Shown in pieces: positions 23,101 to 36,669 of a stretch of 64,000 bases of DNA; positions within the stretch are counted from its first letter, which is position 1, and each line of letters opens with the position of its first letter. Below the pieces are notes generated by a model. It searched no databases and was not told the DNA's origin. It saw only the letters and a list, made by a program, of their open reading frames with translations. The stretch covers positions 45,807,501-45,871,500 of the forward strand of contig NC_088357.1 in NCBI RefSeq assembly GCF_036884655.1, in the 5' to 3' direction. This DNA comes from Musa acuminata AAA Group (taxonomy: Eukaryota; Streptophyta; Magnoliopsida; Zingiberales; Musaceae). The position numbers and the translations under genes were made by a program.

Positions 23101-26100
23101 ATGTATTTTCAGACTTTTCAAGGTAGTTGCTGATTGATTTTAATAAACTCTATTTGGGTTATTAATATATGTCTTGGGTATAAGAATTAAGGAAATGCTT
23201 GATGATTATAACTTACAAGATCCTGGTTCACATCTTTAAGTTGATTAGGTTTTGAACCTATTAAAGTTCCAAATTCATGATTTTATTTTTTTTTGAGGAA
23301 AATGAGATAGATGGTAAATTTCTTCAAGTACTTGTCCTGATGTCCCATGTGGTTTGGTTATTATCATGGCATGTGCCTTGCTTTTGTTAATATAACATTA
23401 AGGAGATTTGGTGAATAAGGGATCTAAAGTAACAAATGAACCACTTATCCATGATTGAAAAAGAAGCAAAACTTTATTATTACCAATGTTAAGCTCGAGA
23501 CTGTTGGAGTTGTGATTTTTTTAAAAAAAATTATTTTTCTCTTTTTGAGATATTTTAATTTGGGTATCTCTAGATGTTAGCAAGTATACAAATCTCGGTC
23601 TGGTACTTAATTCTGTAACCGATTGCACTGATACAATACTGGTGTACAGAATGATCATCAATCTCATGCGTTGATTGAACAAAATAATATATGTGAACTC
23701 ATTCAGTACATCTTCCTATCTTTCAGGTACTATTGGATGCCTCTCATCCCCCAAGGCTACTTAGGGGTTCCTTGGGGTCGAGATACTAACATTTTGTCAA
23801 TGTATTCACTTTCTAAGATTCCATTGCAATGACACCCAAAAATAGGGAGTTTTGGCCCAGTTTCAATCTCATTTGATGTTTGGTTGATATTTCAGCTTGT
23901 GACTTTTATTTTACATGGATGCATATATAAGAAAAAGTGAGGTTGCTATGCTACCATAGGTCTCTCTACCTTGTAACCCATACAAGAAAACAAATCAAAA
24001 CAAAATCATGAACTGTTGCACAAACAAAGCTTTTGTCACTACATGGCTACATTGAGCATTCCATTCTCCTTCATGTAAACTACAATGACCTTGTAGATGT
24101 GTGCTTAGATGCAGAAATGATTCCTTTTTGTGCCTATTGCATCCTTGGCTCCCAATTTGCTTCTGAAATAGGAAAAATTTGGCATTTCACCAAGTATTTC
24201 ACCTACTTTGTGTTGTTTGGCAACGTGCACTATTAATCCAGCAAAATTCTTTACTATCATATGAAGTTTTGGTGGTTGTGACTTAGTTAAAACACATTTT
24301 AAAGGGATAGTGAATTTGTATGGTAGGGCTTCAAGCATCTCGTGTGTAACACTTTGTGCACTCTGAAGTTTAAACCATGTGGGGAGCTGAACTTTGTATG
24401 ATTGCCTATCTTCCACTAATACCACAGAGGCCTTAATACTTGTGAAATGATCCCTTATGCATCTAGTGTTATGAGAACTGAAGGGATATTGGTTGGAGTT
24501 TGTCTAGCACTAGGTCATCTATCTTGAAGTCTTCAGTCCTCCCCTGAGTCAATCCATTTCATATTTTTATCGCTCCCGAGTATTTCATTATATCCCTCAT
24601 GATAATCTTAGTGGCCTCCATCATTGAGCAGTGGGTGGGTGCTGCAATAAATGTATCATACTTCGAGAATAGATCATCTTCCACCAAAATTGATATAATA
24701 AGCAGTTGACATTTTGGTTATATATTAAAGGTCTAATATACTTTCATATTTGTGATTCTCCTGATGAGAAAGGGCAACGTTCACCGACAAGAGGAACCCA
24801 TGGCCACATACCGGCATGCATAGGGGATCTGATCTACCATTCACTATGTCTATAATCCTTAGAGTGATTAGGACTATGCTTACCTTTCTTCATCTCATTA
24901 TTTCAGAATATACAATTTCTTACATAAAAGCCTGTTAACATCAATATATTAGTATTGATTATTATTATATAATATATAGTCTTGCAGTTTGGGGCTCATG
25001 GATTCTGTGGCATTATTAAAAAATAAGTGGCATAGTACACGAGGTACCCATTAAGATAGGGTTTATCAAGGGTTATATTTATGGTACAATCACTTAAAGG
25101 AGAAGTAAGCTAAGCTGATTAGGACATGTTAGTTTTTCCGAAGTTTTGAATAAGCAAAGTAAAAGTTGGGAAGAATATCAGAGTCTGATACCCATCATAT
25201 TGAAGTATTAAGGGTTCATAAAGGGGCTGCAGTAGCTGGTAGGAAGTTTATTTTGTGGTTCGTTTGCCTGGCACTATATTTCCGGGAGTATTGTAGGATA
25301 TATGCATATATATCCTTTATCCAAGATTAAATTCCCCATGGTCTTTGCTCATCAAATTTCAAGCATAGTGTCGACTGCATTAGGAAGTTGATCAATGTGC
25401 AACTTCATTCCAGCTTTCTTAACTATATATAATGATCTAAGTTGTAATCAATAATCTATATACATTTGCTTTAAGATATTTTTCGGATGAGTTTGTGTTG
25501 TGAAGTTCAAAATAAAATGTATCTAAATGAGTTTAACAGAGTGGAGGAAAAAGAATCCAGAACTAATACAATTTTTGGCAGAATGCAAACACAAATATTA
25601 CAAGAAATGTGAGATTCAAACAGATTAAGTATGGGCTTTCATGCAAGAGTCAAAACTTTTTGTTGAAGAGAAGCAGGGAAGGTTTAAATAACTATGACAA
25701 AGCTTATTGATTATGCTAGAAAAATACCTTTAAAATAAAGGAATGATATGGAATCATTTTATTATTGTAGTTTATCTAATATATTTTGTATGCTTTGGAA
25801 TCCCTTGAGAGCATTTCCTGTAATATATTGCAAAATAAGTTTGTACAAAATTTTCTTTACCATTAGCCTTAGGCTTCCTGTGAACATCTAGTAAAAGTTT
25901 CAATTAGCATGCATTTTTATTGATAAAGAGGTCCTTTAAATCAAATATCGACAAAAAATTGCAGCTTAGGGACTGGAAAAGAGACAGAAGAAACTAATTT
26001 GCTGCAGCAGCTAACAGATGCTTGCTTGGTTGTTGATGCGTTGGAACCATCTGTAAGGGAAGAACTAGTAAGAAACTTCTGCAATAAGGAGCTCACTTCA

Positions 26101-29100
26101 TATCGTCAGATCTTTGAGGGAGCAGGTTGCTTAATTATAGGTTATGCTAAGTTTTTCTTCCCCAATCTTCATTTTCCTGTTCTTGAAATTGGTTCTTTTG
26201 TCACTTCCATTTCTGACACTAGAATTAGCAAAATTGGATAAGACTGAAAGGAGATATGCATGGATTAAGCGTCGGCTGCGGACAAATGAGGAAATTTGGA
26301 AGATTTTCCCTCCTGCATGGCATGTTGACTATCTTCTTTGCATTCAGTTCTGTAAGCTGACGAGGTTAGTGGTACCTAACCAGCATTTCAGCTATCTTGC
26401 TTTTACTCTGTCTTCAAAACGTCCTATGATTTTATCTGAGCTTTGATATCTCTTGTTTCCAACATAGAATGAAAATTCTTCTGAATGATATTAATCACTT
26501 AATTCTTGAAAGTTGAAACCTTTTTTTTCTGACAGATAGTTATTTGAATTTTGATGTATCTGTTTTGATAGTTGTTTTGTTAATGATAGTTATTTTGTTA
26601 AGGGTAGTTATTTTGATTTATTATTAAATATAATTTTCATTTTTTTGACCCATCACCAGGTCTGGAATCTAAATTTTACTATAGGTTAATATGCAAAAAA
26701 TAGCTTAAATAGATTATAAAAAAAGACTGATTTTGTAGTATTTTACATTTTCCAATCATCTATATATATTTATGTATCTTCCTCTTCTAATTATATTTTC
26801 ATGGGAAACTGTCACATAAAAACTTTTCTCAAGTGAGAAGTTAGGAAGAAAGACAAAGGAAGTTGGATGCCAACTATCTAACATAAAGATATATTTGGAA
26901 ATAGAATGAGCTCCACATCACATAATGAAAACAATGTTTTTGCACAGAAACCAAACTAATGAGGTAATAGCAAGGTCCGCCGTATCGTACCGTACCATAC
27001 CGGTGTTTCGACCCGGGCTCGGTACCGGTACGGTACGGTGTACCAAGCGGTACACCCAGCTACAGTGTTGCTACAGTATCGGTACAGTCGGACCGGTACA
27101 GTGCGGTCCGCATACCGCTAGTCTGTCGGACCGGTACGTACCGCCCGTACCGGGCGGTATGATCCGGTACGGCAGACCTTGGGTAATAGTACCTTGAAGA
27201 AATATTACTCCTGGAACTTGGCTGGTCTCTAGGATTTTGATATGTGCTACATGTAGGATGTATTGACAGATAACTCCTATGTTCTCTTTTTCAGTGCTTG
27301 TCCCAATCTTGGATAAAGGAAAACTGCATCATCCTACTGACAACCAGCTGAAAACTTTGTTGAATCTCATGAACCTGAATCTTAATTGATCGTATTTCAT
27401 TACAGGGCTAGGTTATATTTGTAAGTGACATAAGGTCTATGCAAGGTTCTTGCATTATTTTGGATCAAGGAGAATCAAGAAGTCTGGGACTTAAGATCAG
27501 ACCACTTTAGAATATAGGAACATTTACAGAAGAATTAAAATTAGTATATACAAATACAATAAACAGAAGTAGAAATAACATAGTTTGTTTGCATGAAATT
27601 AAGTGGATAGAGAAAATTTAGGGAATTATATGAAAACTTAGATGCAATAGTTCAAGAAATACATGTAGATGATAAGATTATAACTGGAGGGGATATGAAT
27701 GGTCAAATAGGAAAAGAAGATGGAGAATTTTGAAGAGTTCATGATGGGTACGAGTATGAGAGAAGAACAAGATGATCTCATAATTGTTAATACTTATTTT
27801 AAGAAAAAATCTGATTACTTATAAAAGTAGAAATGCTATAGTCAGATGGATGTTTTTCTTGCTGGAAAGATGGATTTCTTTCTCCTAGAAAAGATGGATT
27901 CAAATGTAAGGGCTATACGATGTCTGAAGAAAGCTTGTCTAATCAACAAAAATGATAATATTAAATGTATCCTTTAGGAAACAGAAGAGAAAAATCATGA
28001 ATAATTTTCTAATTGCATAGTGAAATCTAAATCATAATATCACAAGCCTGTTTAAAGTAGGATGAAGAAATAAGGAGTTTGAATTTTGAAACTAGTAAGA
28101 AAATAATATTAGTATTATGTGTATGGCTACAAATTTTAAGAGCATGTTAAAATAGTTTCTTGGAGCGTTTAAAGGTGGGAATCTTGGTTGAAGAGAAAGC
28201 TGGTTGTACTGTGAGGAATCCCAAAAAATGATTACTACAAAATATCATTCTTTAAAGGCTAGCTGAATAGTAAGAACAAGGGAAATTTTAGAAGATATAC
28301 AACTAAGAAGAAGGCTGAAAAATCTAGTAGTATAATTAAATGTAAAGTTCATGATAGTTTTATAATAAAATAGTTGTTAAGGATTAAGAAAATAAAATTT
28401 ATTTGATTGCTAAAGTCAAGGAAAGGAAGAATAGAGATTTAAGTAACACTAGATGAATAAATAAAGAAGACCAAAGAGTACTTGTTAATATCATGGATAT
28501 TAAGGAAAGATGAAGGAATTACTTTACAAATTATTTTGTGAACATTTTACAGATAACTGAGAATAATAGATTTGTTAAAAAAAGTTAAAGAGTAATTGTT
28601 GTAAAGGAGGTTATCAAGAGGATAAAATAAATGTTAAAGTACATGATGATACCTCTATTGAGTTTTGGAAGAGTTATGAGATTAAATGATCGTTTGGTTT
28701 ATTAGTTTATATATTAAAATATCAAGAATTAAAAGGTTTTTTGAAGAATAAAAGAGTGACATGTTATTATACATTATATAAAATGAGGGAGATATTTAAC
28801 GGCTTGTTCCTATTTTGTTGGTGGACATGCTATTTGAATGGATATTGATTCTTAAGTAAATTGTTTCTTGGTAAGTTCGAGGCCCTACTTAGTATTGAAA
28901 TATACGATGCAGATTTTGAATGACAGGGGATGGCTTTTTATTGATAGTAGCCTCTTCCAGTAATATATAGCCAATCTTTTTATAATGCATATTGTTCTTA
29001 CATTTCTTTTTTTATCATATTTAACAAGATAATTTGACATATCTAATTTTTCAGGATGCAAATTGTGGATATTCTTAACAATCTGAAAGAGAAACCAGAT

Positions 29101-32100
29101 GTTGCAACACTTTTATTGGTAATTCTTCATCTCATTTTTCATCATTGTTGTACTGTTTGTTTCATTTGGACTTAATAATGTTTAACATTAGTTTTAGGGT
29201 CTATAAGCCACCTATTAGTAAACTTTGTATTGGTTTTGAGTTAGTTGAAGCATAATAAGATCAGTTATCAGGGCAGAAGATCTTATTATCTTATGTAACT
29301 TTTAACCTTCCATGTTCATAAAAGCTTCTAACAAATGATAAATAATTGCCTTCAGTTTAGTTATAAACTCTTCACAAATCATTTGTATTTTGATTGTGCT
29401 TTGGTGAGGAAATCTTATGTGATAAAATTAAAAAAGTAAAGATATGTAGTAATGAAATTGACAAAAAACTATAATAGGTTCAAAAGTTGAATATCAAATT
29501 ATCTAAGACTATGATAAACAACTAGTTGATTGATCATGTTGTGAAACAATGTGATATAGGACAAATTTTTTATACTGATCTCACTAAAACTTGGGGATTA
29601 ACTCCAAGAAATGAAGGGCTGGAATCTTTGTTTAAAAAATATTTGATTGATAGTTTTCGTTCTTTGTAGATTCTTTAATACTAATGAAACTTCCTTGTGG
29701 GGCTGGAATCTTCATTCAAGCCTTAAAATCTTCAATCTAAGATATATCTCCTTTCTTTTTCTTTGGGATCTTCAATAAGAAGATAAGATATGTCTCCATT
29801 TTGTTTTGCTTGACTTCCTTTTTTTCTCTCTTTGGACAACCTTGGTAACCGATGTAGCATCATAGATGTTGCCATACAGCAGCTTGTGACATTTGCAAAA
29901 GACCCCTTTAACTAATGTAATTTATTCAAAAGAAAAATGAATAAAAATGGTCTCACATCACAGTTGTAAGACTTAGGAGGATTTATTTTGTTGTATGTAT
30001 ATAATTAAATTGAGGTGATGCCCAAATCGACTTCTACTTGTGACCATCCGTGCTAGGTAGACAACCTCAATTGCATTATTTTGTGCCGGAGCTAGCAATC
30101 AATTGGCATGCTCATGCACACATGCCCAAACAAAGGTGAATTCTAGGTGAACACCTAGAAATTAATATGTTATCTTTAGGTAGAGAGAACAAATGATTAT
30201 GCTTGTAGTTCTGTTAGTGTTTAGTAGTTCCAGCCCCACATAAGTAGTAAATCACTTGTCACTTATAAGTGTGAAGATTCTGTAAGCAAGTGAATTCAAG
30301 TCAAAACAAAGAATGGCATTGGTTATTTAATTCTGTGTTTCAGCTTGTTTTTCCTTTTATTGAAATACATTTCCTTTTTTGTCAATCTAAATTAATATGA
30401 TCTTACTCTTTACATTTCAGGCATTGCAGAGGACACTTGAGTTTGAGGAAGAGTTGGCTGAAAAATTCAGCGGAGGAACTGCAAGCACACGGAACAAAGA
30501 ACTTGGGAATGATGTAGAAGAATCTGGCAAGGGGGAAAGCAACAGGCAAATTGTCTCAGATATTCGGAAGAAATATGAAAAAAAGCTTGCTATGCAACAT
30601 GGTGAAGCTGAAACAGTACGCACCAAGACCTTTTTTTCTTTACTTCCACTTGTACTTTGCAGTTAGCACCCTAATTTTCCTTTTCCTTTCCTAGGAAAAG
30701 GACAAGCAAAAAGATTTATCGGTGCCTGGGGCTGGAGTAAGTAGCTTAGCTTCCTTGGTGACATCAGGTCCATGTCTTGCATTATCCTGTCCGTATGAGT
30801 TTGGCACTGATTTTTATTCACTATTCTTGCAGTTCAACTTTCGTGGCATTATTTCCTCTTGCTTTGAAACACATTTGGCAGTCTATGTGGAGCTAGAGGA
30901 GAAAACACTTATGGAACATTTGGAGAAACTTGTGCAGGTTGTTAAACAAGTTTTATTCTGTGAATTCTTCTGGCACTTAACAGTCATGTTCTAAAACATG
31001 TTTTCTAATAGGAAGAAACATGGGAAACTGAAGAGGGAAGTCAGACAAATATTTTGTCAAGTAGCATGCAGGTATTATGTTGTTTGTAGAATTTCTTTTT
31101 TTTTTGTTGGAACCTCAGCATGTTTTAGAAGTAACATGGGAAACTGCCTTGACATTTTGAAGAAGGATGCTCTGACATTTATTAGGAAGAAACATGGGAA
31201 ACTGCTTTGACATTTCAGTGTTTTAGAAGTTGAAGACTATGACAGTTTACACGGTCCTTATAGGTTACTTCTGAAAATTATGTGCAGAAAGTTGGACTAT
31301 TTTCCAGTTTTTGGAGCACCACTTGCAAAATTCCTTTTACTTATTTTCTAATGGCTTTAATGTTTCATTCTGTAGTGTAGATATTTTTGTTAGAGTTCAT
31401 GACCTTATGGTGGGAGCAAATAGCTACTTAACTTGCTTTCATCTCATTCTGTTGTGAAGAAGTTGGTGATTGTTTAGACCTAAAGGAAAATAGAACATTT
31501 GAAATTATCAGCGTGCTAGTTGATAAACTAATTTTGACATCAAGGACTTCCATCTTGGCTACCCTCTTAAATTGGTATATATTGGTACCATATGTGCTGC
31601 TGCTTGGTATGTGAGGCATGCTGACATCAAAAAGAAAAGAACAAAGTGAGAAAAAAGGAAAAAAAAAAAGAAAAACACAATGTTCTTTATATATAGTAAA
31701 TAAAGGAGAAAGAAAAATTGCAAATGAAATGTGTATGTTTCCCACTGCCTGCCGCTTTCTATTGGGTTCCCAGCAGTGTAGACATCTAGCAATGGTTCCT
31801 GGTATGAAGATTTTGTGCAGATCCAAAGATGCCTGTACCTAATTGGATCTCATACTCGATGATGTTTCTAGGGAACCAACAAACGACAAAGGTGAGATGG
31901 TCATCGAATGGAAAATTTGCCGCATGTAGTTGATAAGTTGTTAGAGGGAGAGACAAGGTTGGTAGAAGGTAATGGCTTGCAAGGGATGAAGCAGGTGCTG
32001 AGAGAGGGATCAAGTGGTGACTCGTAAGGGCTCAGTTCACTTAAAGTAGGACTAAAATGGTGTGTTTTCATGTGTACAGCCAGGTTTCATGGTACATGCG

Positions 32101-35100
32101 AGATGTATTTTTTTGATTACTTGTCTAAATTTGTGTTGAATTTAGATATTTTTTTGTCATAGACAAATGAAACATGTGCAAGAGGAATGCTTTTATTAAG
32201 ATGGATATTTATATCTCACATGCGAGATATATCCCAAAGTTTAGCTTTACATCATGCATGTCTGACGATTTTAACTTTTGCATGCCATACGATGAAGCCA
32301 CACTAAAAGGACATTTACAGAACTGAGACATAATTATGCATTTCCATAGGGCAAGAAATCTATTGCATTTGTCCTACATCTCATAGAAATTGCATAGAGC
32401 TATACAGGCTCATTTTTGGGTATGCCACTGAACAAAATGTTGTTCTATTACTGTAAAAACTAGGAGATGGTATTATTTTTTATTATGTCATCAAGACATA
32501 TCTGAACCTATTGGTTTAGTGGTTCCACATTGGTGATAGTCATGGACATTAGGATGATACAGGATGGCAGGCAGCAAATTAAGAAGTATCAAACTATCAA
32601 TATTTTTTAGCACAAAATTGCTGATCATAAATGCAGTATCCACGTGCATCGTCCATCTCTCAACCCAATGTGTTGAGCATGGGACAAAATGAGATTAGCA
32701 CAAAGGAAAAGTGAACTTACTTTCTTGGTCTAGAAAATTTTTTTATTGTAGATGAAGTTGAACAAATTTTTTTTTCACCTTCAGCATTTATTACTGCAGG
32801 TATTCTTGATAATAAGGAGAAGCTTAAAGCGATGCAGTGCTTTAACAAAGAATCAGACACTGTTTAATTTGTTTGAGGTACCTATATTCGTTTTTGATCC
32901 TCATAGCAATTCTTGCAGTTGCATTTCTTGGAAATGATAACTTCATGTCAAGATAGACCATTTTAGTGTCAAATGAACCATTTGAAAGTTGGCAAAGTAA
33001 AACTATTGAGAGTTGAGGCAATAATGTAGTTTCATTTAATTTGGTAGCTCTGCAAAATTATGATGTATTCCACCTACACACCAAGTATAATTTCTTCTTT
33101 ATATTAAAACTTCTTGTGCAAATTCATTGGAATGCCAGTATAAAGGTGTATGTATATGGTAACTTATATTACTTGTCTATGACTTTGTATTTAGTAGGTA
33201 TTTCAAAGAATTCTGAAAGCATATGCAACAAAGCTATACGCTAGATTGCCCAAAGGTGGTACAGGGCTTGTTGCAGCTGCTACAGGAACAGATGGACAGA
33301 TTAAGGTCAAACCTTTGTTCATCTCATTGCCGACATGGAGGAATAATAATTTCTTTTCTTTGCACCTTGCTTTTTTACATTTAATGCTCACATGTTTTGT
33401 CAATCACTGCAGACATCTGATAGAGATGAGAGAATGATATGCTACATTGTGAATACAGCAGAGTACTGCCACAAAACTGTATGTTGGCTTTTATACTCTC
33501 TTAAGACAAATTTTACGAGAATATTTAATGGCATACTGGGGAGGAATTTGAATGTCAAACTATTGAACTCTTATAGGAAGTCAGATGTAGTGAAAAAGAG
33601 AAAAAAATTTTAGTTTCTGCTATATAACCTTTGTTCCTCCAGCAATTCCTTGATTTATCAGTTCTTAGTCATGATCACAGCAAGCATGTACATTCATCTC
33701 ATAACAACACCTGCCATGAGTGATTGAGAACTACACTCTATATTTTAAATATCCATTCTGTGTCAGCATTGCAAGTTAACATTACTGTGCTTTGTTGTGA
33801 CAGTCAGGTGAACTAGCTGAAAATGTTTCAAAGATCATTGATCCTTCATTTTCAGACAAGGTGGATATGTCAGAAGTTCAGGTAATAAGTTTTACCTGCT
33901 TCATCTATGTTCCTTCAAAGCTTTTGGTGTCTATAAACTCATGTGCATTTTATATCCATGAAGGATGAATTCTCTGCAGTGATTACAAAAGCATTAGTTA
34001 CATTAGTCCATGGACTTGAGACCAAATTTGATGCTGAAATGATTGCAATGACACGAGTTCCTTGGGCAAGCCTCGAAAGTGTTGGTGACCAGTCAGAGTA
34101 AATCACTTAACGCTTAGTTATTCATTATTTACTTTTGTACTCTTCAAGCAAATGCGATCATCAAGCATTAGGTTGTTAATGGGCATCGAGTTAAGACTTT
34201 TTTGCTGATCAGTTAGATAAAGATTCACAAGTTCCCACTCTTCCTTTAATCAGATAGAGTCAAGCCCAATAAATCCTTACTTGTGCTTATAGAGTCTAGC
34301 AGTGTGATATTGATCAGAAAAGAAGGCTGGGTGGTTCATGTTTTAACGTTGAACAATTCTCATTAAAAACGTTACTGATTTTATGTATTGAGTTAAGCTG
34401 ATCTTTTATTTGAACCGTATTTTTATGTTTTATTCATCAAAATTACTTCTGATCATACTTGGCAGGTATGTCAATGGCATCAACTCTATTCTTGCTAGTA
34501 GCATTCCTATGCTTGGTAGCCTATTGTCGCCCACTTACTTCCAGTTTTTCTTGGACAAGGTGAGTGACAAATTACATTGGTTGCACAAATCAAATGGAAC
34601 TTTTTACAGTAATTTTTCCTGGTGGGACTACTGAATGTGGTGCCAGCATGAACAAGGATACTCATAGAATTGCTTTGTTACAAGAGCTAAAGTATGCAAC
34701 TAACAGGATCAAGTTCACATACAAACTAGTTTTGTAGGTTCACTTAATTCAGAAAATTTGTTATTTTGGAAGCTAATTTTGGAGAAAATTTAAACTTAAT
34801 GGTTAATAACAAGTGCTGAAGTTAATGAAGTGTTGAAGGGGTCTGAGTTGTTTGTCCGTGGTTGAGTGTTTGATGTGTCAGCACAAGTTTTGCATTTTAA
34901 GGGAAATCACAATAATTTATGAGATGCTTGTATCGGGTACAAGTCCATGTTGTTTAACTTTTTGTCTGTAGCTTATAGTGAATCATATAATAAGCTGCCA
35001 AATTTTTATTTCTATTTCAGGGGAAGTCTGCATTAGGTCAACTAGCCAGCAAAGCATGCAAAGGAAGATTTAAATACATTTTTATAATGTGTCTGAAAAA

Positions 35101-36634
35101 ACACATCCAATTGTGGATGTTGCCTCTGAGTTCTTATAACCCTTTGTGATTTAGTGATGTTAGTTGATTAAAAGCTAAATAGTGGGCAAAATTATGGCCT
35201 CCATTTATTCTTGTACTTTATGGAAGAACAAGGTAACTGGTTTATGGTTGTGGTTGCATGTTTGAATCTTTGTGCTTTCCCAAATATTCGCATGGATAAT
35301 TCCTCATGGGGCCAGTTTGACATTGCTTAGAAGAGTTATGCGTATTTTTGTTTGTATGTGGACTTGGAATTAGAATTCCACTAAGCACATATTCTTGTTT
35401 ATTTCTTTTCTTGTGGTTTTTTAACCTTTACTTCTTTTCTTTATTATATTGTATTTGTTCTGATTACTTAAGTTTCTTTCTGCAGCTTGCAGCATCTCTT
35501 GGCCCTCGATTTTACCTCAATATTTTCAAATGCAAACATATATCAGAAACTGGCGCACAGCAGGTAATTGATTCACATTTTTTTGTCTCACTATGGGAAT
35601 TTGTGACTTGAGAACCTTGGTTCTTTATGCTGTAGATGCTGCTGGATACCCAGGCTGTAAAAACAATCCTTTTGGAGATTCCTTCTTTAGGGAAGCAGGT
35701 ATATGACTTTCATAGACGTCTTTATTTATCATTTTTAGATTCTTGATAGTGTTTCTGGCCAAGTCACATGATGCGAGAGGAGACCATAATTATAGAAGGT
35801 ATATTGGCAATTTGAAAAAATACCTGCACATTCAAGGTGGAATTCATCAGTTTGTAGTAAAACAATCCAAGATATTTTAGTTATAAGCATTGGATTTCCA
35901 GTTCCTTAAACTTGGAATTTAGATATTAACATTTGCATCTCTAGCCATCTACTCTAGCAAAAAAGTAAACCAGTTGGCTATATAAGATTGTTTTGTTTCA
36001 GAATAATTTCATACATGCTTTTTCAATGGCTATTTCTCTTTGCCCTTAAACAGACAGCAGTTGCTACTAGCTATTCAAAATTTGTTAGTCGTGAAATGAG
36101 TAAAGCTGAAGCACTGTTGAAGGTATGAAATTGGCTCTATTGACATTATTTTGACCTGAAGATCATATAATGGAACTGAAGGATTAATCTGTATTTTTCA
36201 GGTTATATTATCTCCCATTGATTCTGTTGCAAATACGTACAGAGCACTGCTTCCTGAGGGAACACCTGCTGAGTTCCAGAGGATACTTGACCTCAAGGTT
36301 CTGTGCTTAAATATTATGCTTCTCACTTGTATGTTTCTCAAATAGGTCTTAGTGTACTTTGCATTAGTCCATGAAAACCTTCTGGTGAAGAATTTAAAAT
36401 AAATTGTTATTTGCAGAGAACAATATCCTTGACGACCCCTTTATTACACTATTTGCAGAAATTCAAAGTGAACTCCACTTTGGTGCCAATTCTTTTTACA
36501 TTTGGTGAAACAAATGGGCCCTTAGAATCATTATCTTTGAGCAAAACAATTAGCTGTTAACTTATGATTTTATAGAATTTAGCTGTTTTGTTCCCTAAAT
36601 CACTTCTAAATATGATTAGTCAGGTCATAACACA

Positions 36635-36669
<35 letters not shown>

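Noticed and set aside
24105..24425. 106-codon minus-strand frame in VPS53 intron 6 as a retroviral-type gag or pol piece
   Set aside because: No zinc knuckle, protease, reverse transcriptase or integrase motif is present and no terminal repeats were seen.
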